The notes below the pieces were generated by a model. It saw only the letters and a list, made by a program, of their open reading frames with translations. It was not told where the DNA came from and searched no databases. From Aplectana chamaeleonis (Eukaryota; Nematoda; Chromadorea; Rhabditida; Cosmocercidae), in contig JAPDOI010000424.1 of the NCBI GenBank assembly GCA_029168955.1, positions 186,001 through 250,000 on the forward strand: a stretch of 64,000 nucleotides of DNA, written 5' to 3'. Of the stretch, positions 1 through 9,645 are shown in pieces (within the stretch, counting starts at the first letter, position 1; the number at the start of each line of letters is the position of its first letter). The translations under genes were made by a program, and so were the position numbers.

Positions 1-561
1 TTGGCTCCATAAAGGACTTTGATTATGTGAGTGCCGATAAAATATGTATATATGCATGTGAACCTAATAGCTATCATTAAAAGGGAGATTGTTGTTAATT
101 TGTTTTGGGGACCCAGTCAATTCTTCCTCTTAAAATACCACAACGGTTTGTTTCCGCTGTTTGAAAGTTTCGAAAAAGAAAAGAGTTCTTGGAGGATATT
201 GTTCATTTTTTGTAGACTCTCCTCATTCCGCTTTCCCTATTGTTCCCTTTGTTGAAGCATTTGTAACGCTAACTAAACCACTTCTGCTTGGGAGACCCCT
301 TTTTTACAGAATCGTTCACTTTTTCTTGATATTACGCTGTAATATCCCGTGCAAGAATTTCGAACAAAGACCTCTTCATCTCCCCACTAGATCAGTCCTC
401 TTTCTGTGGTCACAAGAATCAATGACCCAAACTGTTGTAAAACTATCTCAGAAAAATCACTCGATGTGGCTGACAAGACCGATGTTCACATGATATTAGC
501 TAAGAAATGAATGATATCCATGATATCGTTCCACATAATTCATTCATATTGATCGCGCCAG
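1..561. other. Unique AT-rich DNA, no gene recognised
   Basis: Short open frames occur on both strands, but none has a recognisable domain, splice context or codon bias. I see no repeat structure here. Confidence 0.6.
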
Positions 562-725
562 CCACATCTGGCTACACCGGGTGTTATTTGCACCTTCCAT
601 GTTTTTCATACGTATCGAACGGGTCGGCCACGGTGATTTTCTCAACCAACTCTGACAGGGACCTTAGGCCCCGGTTATAGTTGGTCGCCCAGACGTAGCC
701 AGCCCGGTCGATAATCATGAAAGCC
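562..725. mobile_element. Two abutting fragments of a TTA-target (PIF/Harbinger-like) MITE family
   Basis: One fragment ends in TCTGACAGGGACC at 663, followed by TTA (664-666); a second begins GGCCCC at 667. Both halves match the complete element at 25303-25797 (shared pieces: CACCGGGTG, ATTTTCTCAAC, the tip GGCCCC, CAGCCCGGTCGATA). The two copies meet at a single TTA trinucleotide. TTA/TAA target duplication is characteristic of PIF/Harbinger transposons; assigning these fragments to that superfamily is inference. Confidence 0.6.
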
Positions 726-1347
726 TGCTGGCCTACAGCCGTATGCAGAATCTGCCTGCAGTTCTTCGCTTTCAAATGAAACTAACTCAAAACCGGGACA
801 GTCAGAAACTACCTTCCATTCCATCTGGACACTTTCACATCAGTGGAACAAAGCAGTTTTACATACTCATTATTTCGTTTCCGTTGCCCCATTCCTTCGC
901 AGAACAGCCGCTTCGATTCCATGAATCTGATATGAAAAAGCTCTGCTGAGCTGCGAATGGAGATAGTTCTAACAATTTGTTTTTGAATTTGGATGCTAAT
1001 AAGCAAAGTACCATTTATTGCAGAAAAAATCAGTAGGCTGGTGGAGAAGGAAGAGGGAGCACTCAAAATGGGGTTGTGTGAATGACCTTACGAAACTGAA
1101 AAGCAGCCTGGCAACATGACCTGACATGACTCACATAACATCTCAAACTTTCTGCTTGCTATGCTTGTCATCCTTACACTTTTACAAAAGTTTTGCAAGG
1201 TGTTCTCTCCTGCGCAAATTCCGGGGCATAATTTCTCGGATGGCTAGCATCGAGTCTGGGCTCCTGCTCACTCTACGGGGTGGTCTTCACAACTTTTCGG
1301 ATGAGCAGCAACGGGTCCCGAACACCTGCCCTCTATCCGGGTTTCCA
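726..1347. other. Unique spacer before array A, no gene recognised
   Basis: Short frames on both strands show no domain. The sequence runs into the first 42-bp monomer without a recognisable element end, so the left border of array A is not defined by any motif I can see. Confidence 0.5.
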
Positions 1348-4300
1348 CGACGTCCCGATGACTTCATCAGAAGCTCGAAGCACTTTTCACGACGTCCCGA
1401 TGACGTCATCAGAAGCCCGAAGCACTTTTGGGACTATCCTGAACGGGGGGGGGGTCACCCACGATTTTCCCATGAAAATGAATGGAAAACCTGATAAAAG
1501 ATGTTTGATGCTGCTATCAATCATTGTTGTCGATGAAGTTCTGTAGAAATACTTCGATTGATAGCGTTATAGATCGGTGGTTCATTCCATTTCTGACTTG
1601 AATCTTGAGTGCCCCCCCCGTCTAGGATAGTCCCGCACTTCTCACGATGTCCCGATGACGTCATCAGAAGCCCGAAGCACTCTTGGGACTATCCTAGACG
1701 GGGGGGGCACCCACGACTTTCTCATGAAAATGAATGGAAACCTTGATAAAAGGTGCTTGATGCTGCTATCAGTCATTGTTGTTGATGAAGTTGTGTAGAA
1801 ATACTTTGATTGATAGCGTTATAGATCGGTGGTTCATTCCATTTCTGACTTGAATCTTGAGTTCCGTCTGGGGTAGGCCCGCACTTCTCACGTTGTCCCG
1901 ATGACGTCATCAGAAGCCCGAAGCACTCTTGGGACTATCCTAGACGGGGGGGGGGGCACCCACTACTTTCTCATGAAAATGAATGGAAACCCTGATAAAA
2001 GATGTTTGATGCTGCTATCAGTCATTGTTGTTGATGAAGTTGTGTAGAAATACTTCGATTGATAGCGTTATAGATCGGTGGTTCATTCCATTTCTGACTT
2101 GAATCTTGAGTGCCCCCCCCCACCGTCTAGGATAGTCCCGCACTTCTCACGATGTCCCGATGACGTCATCAGAAGCCCGAAGCACTCTTGGGACTATCCT
2201 AGACGGGGGGGGGGCACCCACGACTTTCTCATGAAAATGAATGGAAACCTTGATAAAATGTGCTTGATGCTGCTATCAGTCATTGTTGTTGATGAAGTTG
2301 TGTAGGAATACTTTGATTGATAGCGTTATAGATCGGTGGTTCATTCCATTTCTGACTTGAATCTTGAGTGCCCCCCCCCGTCTGGGGTAGGCCCGCACTT
2401 CTCACGATGTCCCAATGACGTCATCAGAAACTCGAGGCACTTTTTACGACGTCCCGATGACGTCATCAGAAGCCCGAAGCACTTTTCACGACGTCCCGAT
2501 GACGTCATCAGAAGCCTGAAGAAGCGTTATAGATCGTCATCCGATGACGTCATAAGAAGCCCAGAAGCACTTTTCACGACGTCCCGATGACGTCATCAGA
2601 AGCCCGAAGCACTTTAGGACTATCCTGAACGGGGGGGTCACCCACGATTTTCTCATGAAAATGAATGGAAAACCTGATAAAAGATGTTGATGCTGCTATC
2701 AGTCATTGTTGTTGATGAAGTTGTGTAGAAATACTTTGATTGATAGCGTTATAGATCGGTGGTTCATTCCATTTCTGACTTGAATCTTGAGTGCCCCCCC
2801 CCGTCTGGGGTAGGCCCGCACTTCTCATGATGTCCCGATGACGTCATCAGAAGCCCGAAGCACTTTTCACGACGTCCCGATGACGTCATCAGAAGCCCGA
2901 AGCACTTTCACGACGTCCCGATGACGTCATAAGAAGCCCGAAGCACTTTTCACGACGTCCCGATGACGTCATCAGAAACCCGAAGCACTTTTAGGACTAT
3001 CCTGAACGGGGGGGGGTCACCCACGATTTTCCCATGAAAATGAATGGAAAACCTGATTAAAGATGTTTGATGCTGCTATCAATCATTGTTGTTGATGAAG
3101 TTCTGTAGAAATACTTCGATTGATAGCGTTATAGATCGGTGGTTCATTCCATTTCTGACTTGAATCTTGAGTGCCCCCCCCCACCGTCTAGGATAGTCCC
3201 GCACTTCTCATGATGTCCCGATGACGTCATCAGAAGCCCGAAGCACTCTTGGGACTATCCTAGACGGGGGGGGGCACCCACGACTTTCTCATGAAAATGA
3301 ATGGAAACCTTGATAAAATGTGCTTGATGCTGCTATCAGTCATTGTTGTTGATGAAGTTGTGTAGAAATACTTTGATTGATAGCGTTATAGATCGGTGGT
3401 TCATTCCATTTCTGACTTGAATCTTGAGTGCCCCCCCCGTCTGGGGTAGGCCCGCACTTTTCACGACGTCCCAATGACGTCATCAGAAACTCGAGGCACT
3501 TTTTACGACGTCCCGATGACGTCATCAGAAGCCCGAAGCACTTTTCACGACGTCCCGATGACGTCATCAGAAGCCCGAAGCACTTTCACGACGTCCCGAT
3601 GACGTCATAAGAAGCCCGAAGCACTTTTCACGACGTCCCGATGACGTCATCAGAAACCCGAAGCACTTTTAGGACTATCCTGAACGGGGGGGGGTCACCC
3701 ACGATTTTCCCATGAAAATGAATGGAAAACCTGATAAAAGATGTTTGATGCTGCTATCAATCATTGTTGTTGATGAAGTTCTGTAGAAATACTTCGATTG
3801 ATAGCGTTATAGATCGGTGGTTCATTCCATTTCTGACTTGAATCTTGAGTGCCCCCCCCCACCGTCTAGGATAGTCCCGCACTTCTCATGATGTCCCGAT
3901 GACGTCATCAGAAGCCCGAAGCACTCTTGGGACTATCCTAGACGGGGGGGGGGCACCCACGACTTTCTCATGAAAATGAATGGAAACCTTGATAAAATGT
4001 GCTTGATGCTGCTATCAGTCATTGTTGTTGATGAAGTTGTGTAGGAATACTTTGATTGATAGCGTTATAGATCGGTGGTTCATTCCATTTCTGACTTGAA
4101 TCTTGAGTGCCCCCCCCGTCTAGGATAGTCCCGCACTTCTCACGATGTCCCGATGACGTCATCAGAAGCCCGAAGCACTCTTGGGACTATCCTAGTCGGG
4201 GGGGGCACCCACGACTTTCTCATGAAAATGAATGGAAACCTTGATAAAATGTGCTTGATGCTGCTATCAGTCAATGTTGTTGATGAAGTTGTGTAGAAAT

Positions 4301-6735
4301 ACTCTGATTGATAGCGTTATAGATCGGTGGTTCATTCCATTTCTGACTTGAATCTTGAGTGCCCCGTCTGGGGTAGGCCCGCACTTTTCACGACGTCCCA
4401 ATGACGTCATCAGAAACTCGAGGCACTTTTACGACGTCCCGATGACGTCATCAGAAGCCCGGAAGCACTTTTCACGACGTCCCGATGACGTCATCAGAAG
4501 CACGAAGCACTTTCACGACGTCCCGATGACGTCATAAGAAGCCCGAAGCACTTTTCACGACGTCCCGATGACGTCATCAGAAACCCGAAGCACTTTCACG
4601 ACGTCCCGATGACGTCGTCAGAAGCCCGAAGCACTTTTCACGACGTCCCGATGACGTCATCAGAAGCCCGAAGCACTTTCACGACGTCCCGATGACGTCA
4701 TCAGAAGCCCGAAGCACTTTCACGACGTCCCGATGACGTCATCAGAAGCCCGAAGCACTTTTCACGGCGTCCCGATGACGTCATCAGAAGCCCGAAGCAC
4801 TTTCACGACGTCCCGATGACGTCATCAGAAGCCCGAAGCACTTTTCACGACGTCCCGATGACGTCATCAGAAGCCCGAAGCACTCTCACGACGTCCCCAT
4901 GACCTCATCAGAACCCCGAAGCACTCTCACGACGTCCCGATGACGTCATCAGAAGCCCGAAGCACTTTTCACGACGTCCCGATGACGCCATCAGAAGCCC
5001 GAAGCACTTTCACGACGTCCCGATGACGTCATAAGAAGCCCGAAGCACTTTTCACGACGTCCCGATGACGTCATCAGAAACCCGAAGCTCTTTCACGACG
5101 TCCCGATGACCTCGTCAGAAGCACGAAGCACTTTTCACGACGTCCCGATGACGTCATCAGGAGCCCGAAGCACTTTTCACTACGTCCCGATGACGTCATC
5201 AGAAGCCCGAAGCACTTTCACGACGTCCGATGACGTCATCAAAGCCCGAAGCACTTTTCACGGCGTCCCGATGACGTCATTAGAGGCCCGAAGCACTTTC
5301 AGGACGTCCCGATGACGTCATCAGAAGCCCGAAGCACTTTTCACGACGTCCCGATGACGTCATCAGAAGCCCGAAGCACTCTCACGACGTCCCGATGACG
5401 TCATCAGAAGCCCGAAGCACTTTTCACGACGTCCCCATGACGTCATCAGAAGCCCGAAGCACTTTCGACGTCCCGATGACGTCATCAGAAGCCCGAAGCA
5501 CTTTTCACGGCGTCCCGATGACGTCATCAGAAGCCCGAAGCACTCTCACGACGTCCCGATGACGTCATCAGAAGCCCGAAGCACTTTTCACGACGTCCCG
5601 ATGACGTCATCAGAAGCCCGAAGCACTTTTCACGACGTCCCGATGACGTCATCAGAAGCCCGAAGCACTTTTCACGACGTCCCGATGACGCCATCAGAAG
5701 CCCGAAGCACTCACGACGTCCGATGACGTCATCAGAAGCCCGAAGCACTTTCACGACGTCCCGATGACGTCATCACACGCCCGAAGCACTCTCACAACCT
5801 CCCGATGACGTCATCAGAAGCACGAAGCACTTCCACGACGTCCCGATGACGTCATCAGAAGCCCGAAGCACTTTTCACGACGTCCCCATGACCTCATCAG
5901 AAGCCCGAAGCACTCTCACGACGTCCCGATGACGTCATCAGAAACTCGAGGCACTTTTCACGACGTCCCGATGACGTCATCAGAAGCCCGAAGCACTTTT
6001 CACGACGTCCCGATGACGTCATCAGAAACTCGAGGCACTTTTCACGACGTCCCGATGACGTCATCAGAAACTCGAGGCACTTTTCACGACGTCCCGATGA
6101 CGTCATCAGAAGCCCGAAGCACTTTTCACGACGTCCCGATGACGTCATCAGAAACTCGAGGCACTTTTCACGACGTCCCGATGACGTCATCAGAAGCCCG
6201 AAGCACTCTCACGACGTCCCGATGACGTCATCAGAAGCCCGAAGCACTTTCACGACGTCCCGATGACGTCATCAGAAGCCCGAAGCACTTTTCACGACGT
6301 CCCCATGACCTCATCAGAAGCCCGAAGCACTCTCACGACGTCCCGATGACGTCATCAGAAACTCGAGGCACTTTTCACGACGTCCCGATGACGTCATCAG
6401 AAGCCCGAAGCACTTTTCACGACGTCCCGATGACGTCATCAGAAACTCGAGGCACTTTTCACGACGTCCCGATGACGTCATCAGAAGCCCGAAGCACTTT
6501 TCACGACGTCCCGATGACGCCATCAGAAGCCCGAAGCACTCTCACGACGTCCCGATGACGTCATCAGAAACTCGAGGCACTTTTCACGACGTCCCCATGA
6601 CCTCATCAGAAGCCCGAAGCACTCGACGTCCCGATGACGTCATCAGAAACTCGAGGCACTTTTCACGACGTCCCGATGACGTCATCAGAAGCCCGAAGCA
6701 CTTTTCACGACGTCCCGATGACGTCATCAGAATCC
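1348..6735 (+). repeat. Satellite array A1: 42-bp CRE-bearing monomer
   Basis: A tandem array of a monomer running cacgacgtcccgatgacg / tcatcagaagcccgaag / cactttt (42 bp; 41-bp variants have one T fewer or read cactct). Nearly every copy holds the 12-bp palindrome GATGACGTCATC, which contains the full CRE octamer TGACGTCA. From 4.38 to 6.73 kb the array is uninterrupted (about 56 copies by length); before that it alternates with a MITE-like module. A variant with ctcgag (agaaactcgaggcac) alternates with the standard type at 5.93-6.7 kb, indicating local higher-order structure. Because 42 is a multiple of 3, several frames stay open on both strands (for example HFSRRPDDVIRSPK). I regard these as non-coding. 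Confidence 0.97.
1440..4375 (+). repeat. Ten copies of a G-tipped MITE-like module embedded in array A1
   Basis: A module of about 190 bp recurs with the internal landmark gcgttatagatcggtgg near 1565, 1816, 2064, 2323, 2746, 3128, 3384, 3806, 4066 and 4316. It starts GGGGGGG(G)CACCCACGA and ends TTGAGTGCCCCCCC, so its ends form an imperfect inverted repeat. Outside it, GGACTATCCTAGAC on the left and GTCTAGGATAGTCC on the right extend the inverted repeat and enclose one to several CRE monomers. Spacings near 250 bp or near 380-420 bp reflect one versus several 42-bp monomers between modules. A related single-copy element is at 19564-19780. Confidence 0.85.
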
Positions 6736-6936
6736 CCCTCACCTACAAATCGGTTAATTACCAGCCTACGTACCTCCTACCAACTTACCTGTTCTGCCAA
6801 GTTGATTGCCTGAGACCATTGGCGGTGGCTATTAGCAGTGAGGACTGAAAAGCGTGACGGCCTACGGCCCACGGCCCACGGGCCCACGGCCCACGGCCCA
6901 CGGCCCACGGCCTGACGGCCCCAATGGCCTACGGCG
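6736..6936 (+). repeat. Array A1 exit and CGGCCCA heptamer repeat
   Basis: The array ends in atcagaatcccc, then about 105 bp not present in the second copy, then roughly nine copies of CGGCCCA/CGGCCTA (6852-6935). The second array A (41.24 kb) leaves through the same atcagaatcccc motif into a shorter heptamer run, so this is part of a repeated module. Confidence 0.8.
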
Positions 6937-7164
6937 CACACCATGAAATTTTCTTAAGCTTTCGGGCTCACAACTTTGTTATTTGTGAAGCGATTTTGCT
7001 GAAATTCGGATAGCAGGTGTCTTCTGGACCCCTTCGCTTATATCCAGAAGGAAATCTTCAGAAATTTTGTTTCAAAGATTCTATAAACTATTTTATAAAA
7101 TTCTAAGTGATCACAAGGCCTAGGCAAAACCAAACCTCTCCAGCCGCTTCGCGACTGGAGCGAT
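6937..7164 (+). repeat. Conserved tail of the array-A module, ending in a hairpin
   Basis: About 225 bp starting tacggcgcacaccatga is nearly identical by eye to 41277-41512. It ends in a stem-loop at 7138-7160 (CTCCAGCCG, loop CTTCG, CGACTGGAG; one mismatch here, a perfect 9-bp stem in the other copy). The two copies diverge directly after gagcgat, so that is the element end. A hairpin close to one terminus resembles Helitron/Helentron ends, but I see no consistent CTRR terminus, so the class is unassigned. Confidence 0.75.
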
Positions 7165-7166
7165 TA

Positions 7167-7860
7167 TCTAACTGTTTTGCTTTGCTACGGATTAGTATGA
7201 TTTGGAAATGTAACATTTGTGAGAAATTCGTTAAAAGAAGTGAAATCTCTTATGCTACTGATTTGGCATGGGAATAAACTCGAAAGAAGCGCTAAAAACT
7301 CATTGAAATGATTCATCGTTGATTTGGCTGTGCACTTCTTTACTAAACAACAAAAATTGAGTGTGAAATTGGAAAACCAAATCACGCACTTCTCTTCTGA
7401 AATCAACCTAACGCTTGCAGTTTAGGTTAACAAGTCTCAGGTCCTTGCAAAATTATGTTGTGTCTCCCACCTCAACCATTCAGAAATATTGATTTTCAAG
7501 CATTACTAAATTATTTGGCACGTTCGCTTCCGATTGACTATCAATTAATGAAAGTGGAAATAACATCACGTAGTGAGTCAATGCGAATGTTGTCAACTAA
7601 GAGAACTGCTGTCACACGAATACATAAATGCTCAGTAAGAAGTGTGTGATTTGGTTTTCAATGTCGCACTCAATTTTTGTTGTTTGGTAAAGTGCACAGC
7701 CAAATCAAAGATGAATCATTTCAATGAGTTTTTAGCGCTTCCTTCGAGTGTATTCCCGTGCCAAATCAGTAGCATAAGAGATTTCACTTCTTTTAACGAG
7801 TTTCTCACAAATGTTACATTTCCAAATCATACTAATCCGTAGCAAAGCAAAACAGTTAGA
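7167..7860. mobile_element. Foldback MITE with long terminal inverted repeats, TA-flanked
   Basis: Ends TCTAACTGTTTTGC and GCAAAACAGTTAGA, each flanked by TA (7165-7166 and 7861-7862). The arms extend about 220 bp and share blocks such as GGATTAGTATGATTTGG and TGATTTGGCA in inverse orientation around a spacer of about 235 bp. No coding capacity. TA flanks fit a TA-targeting element such as Tc1/mariner derivatives, but a 2-bp duplication is weak evidence. Confidence 0.8.
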
Positions 7861-7971
7861 TAATTTGGAGTTTACTTTCATTTCTTTCATACCCTAACCT
7901 TTAGTAATTGGGTTTCATGAATTTTGTTTACCCTGAGAATTTTGTGCCGTTGGCAATTTATAATCGTCTAA

Positions 7972-8122
7972 AGGCCTTTTCATAGTACGTCGACCGACGT
8001 CGGACGACTCGGTATCAAATGTGATAAGCTAAGATAGATCAGATTGGTAGGATAGGGTAGATAGATATTTCACAGCCCATGATGAGTCGTCCGACGTCGG
8101 TCGGCCAACTATGAAAGGGGCT
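7972..8122. mobile_element. PIF/Harbinger-like MITE, copy 1
   Basis: A 151-bp element with terminal inverted repeats of about 37 bp. The left tip reads AGGCCTTTTCATAGT and the right tip ACTATGAAAGGGGCT; inner parts pair as CGACCGACGTCGGACGACTC. It is flanked by TAA at 7969-7971 and 8123-8125. The 3-bp TAA duplication and the G/C-rich tip fit PIF/Harbinger MITEs. It carries no transposase. Confidence 0.8.
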
Positions 8123-8124
8123 TA

Positions 8125-8406
8125 AGTGTCTTTCACAGTCTGCCGGACGAAGCCGTCCGGCATGTTATAAGATGGGATTGCGGCGTCAGTGCACCCGCAC
8201 TGCGATGTTGGCCGACCGACGTCTCAGTGCGGTAAAATCATCGACACGACGTCGGATCAAGTTATGACGGGTTAGAACGTGTTGTTTTCGCCTTACATTT
8301 TGTACTGGAGAGTCGGAACTGACGGTTGTTCACCGCAGTTTCCCTCGCACTGCGGCTCACTTTCAACGTGCCGGACGCCGTCGTCCGGCAGACTGTGAAA
8401 GGGGCT
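8125..8406. mobile_element. PIF/Harbinger-like MITE, copy 2, abutting copy 1
   Basis: A 282-bp element with tips AGTGTCTTTCACAGT and ACTGTGAAAGGGGCT and inner inverted arms around TGCCGGACG. It is flanked by TTA at 8122-8124 and 8407-8409. Its left duplication overlaps the right duplication of copy 1 in the hexamer CTTAAG, so the two elements stand tip to tip. Confidence 0.8.
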
Positions 8407-8449
8407 TTAAGAATAACAAAAGCCGTAGCGATTTGTAACCATTAACTGT

Positions 8450-8790
8450 AATGTACAGTAGAGTATATCAAACGAATAAAAAATTTCGAATATTCGAATA
8501 AACGAATAATTCGAAAAATTGACTTTTCGAATATTCGATTACGAAAAATTCGAAAAATTGACTCTTTCGAATATTCGAATAAACTAATTATTCGAAAAAA
8601 TGATCGAATAAACGAATTATTCGAAAAAATTACTTTTCGAATAGTAGAATAACCGAATTCGAAAAACTGATTTCTTCGAATGGTCGAATGAACGAATTAT
8701 TCGAAATTTTGACTTTTCCGAATAATCGAAATATTCGAATGATCCGAATACTAATAATTCTAATATTCGGCCAAAATCGGGAGCATTCGA
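8450..8790. repeat. TTCGAA-rich minisatellite (about 41 bp unit) with a hAT-like end
   Basis: Six or so degenerate units built on TTTCGAATATTCGAATAAAC, rich in TTCGAA palindromes. The left edge reads CAGTAGAGTATATCAAACG. The same family lies at 14660-14905 in inverse orientation, where the outer edge reads CATTGGAGTATGTCAAAG on the reverse strand. These edges resemble hAT tips, but no target duplication is visible. Confidence 0.7.
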
Positions 8791-9029
8791 ATTAGAAGTA
8801 CGAACCGAGTACGCATAATCGAACATCCCTTCGTGGCACCACGAACTTTCTCGACATCTCTTTGTAAGTATGGTATAGATCAAAGCTATGCAAATGAATT
8901 TCCGCATACAAGACATTCTACATTACATAGCATGAAAGTATTCAAACTAAAAAAGTTCCTGGAACATAGTTCGAATCTGTTCGGGACCTACTCGAGCAGA
9001 CGGAAAACGGTATCGGCTTCTTCCGCCCA

Positions 9030-9190
9030 GAAATTCGGGGGTGATGGTCGTAATGTATTCCAGCCGCAGGAGAGGCGGGGGAAACTCCGTGTTCTTTCCG
9101 ATCACGCGCACCGCTCATCCCCCGTTTCCCCACCTCTCTCGCGGTTGGAGTACATTAATACATTACGACCAACACCTGAAATTCGGCGCT
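9030..9190. mobile_element. Small foldback element
   Basis: Inverted arms: GGTCGTAATGTATT on the left pairs with AATACATTACGACC on the right, continuing into GAAATTCGG-type outer ends and purine-rich GAGAGG inner ends. Spacer is about 25 bp. No coding potential; no clear target duplication. Confidence 0.6.
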
Positions 9191-9324
9191 GAGCGAGATA
9201 CTCCACCATTAGGTTTCTGAATATCTCATGTTGAATATTGGAGTATTCTGATTATATTCGAACTTTCTACCAGCTTGATTGGAGACATATATCCTTATAC
9301 TTAAAGCAGTTATGTCCCGATGTT

Positions 9325-9363
9325 TGTATGTATGTATGTATGTATGTATGTGTGTGTGTGTGT
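9325..9363 (+). repeat. (TATG)n(TG)n microsatellite
   Basis: A run of TATG tetranucleotides passes directly into TG dinucleotides. Confidence 0.95.
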
Positions 9364-9645
9364 AATTGTGTTTTCCCGTGAATCTTCGGAATGGCCGATC
9401 AAAACAGGGATGAAATGGTACCAACATTTGCGTGGGTGGGACACTCATCGATTACCAAAAAATAAGCCTAAATGACCTCTTGCGCGCCTCGGGGCCACCG
9501 AGTTTGTCCGTGGGGCGCAATTTTAGCCGTGGGTCATGAAAACCTCTATGAGTCATCCAGCGGTAGAAGTGCTACGCTCTAATCACGGCGACAGGTCTTC
9601 GGTAATATTTTACGGGACGCCGTACAGAATCTCGAGTTTGATGAG

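Noticed and set aside
1348..6735. CRISPR array, because of regular short repeats
   Set aside because: Monomers are directly contiguous with no variable spacers, and the sequence context is eukaryotic.
7138..7175. Canonical Helitron 3' end (hairpin followed by CTAA)
   Set aside because: CTAA here belongs to the adjacent foldback element, and the second copy (41484-41520) has no CTRR after the hairpin.
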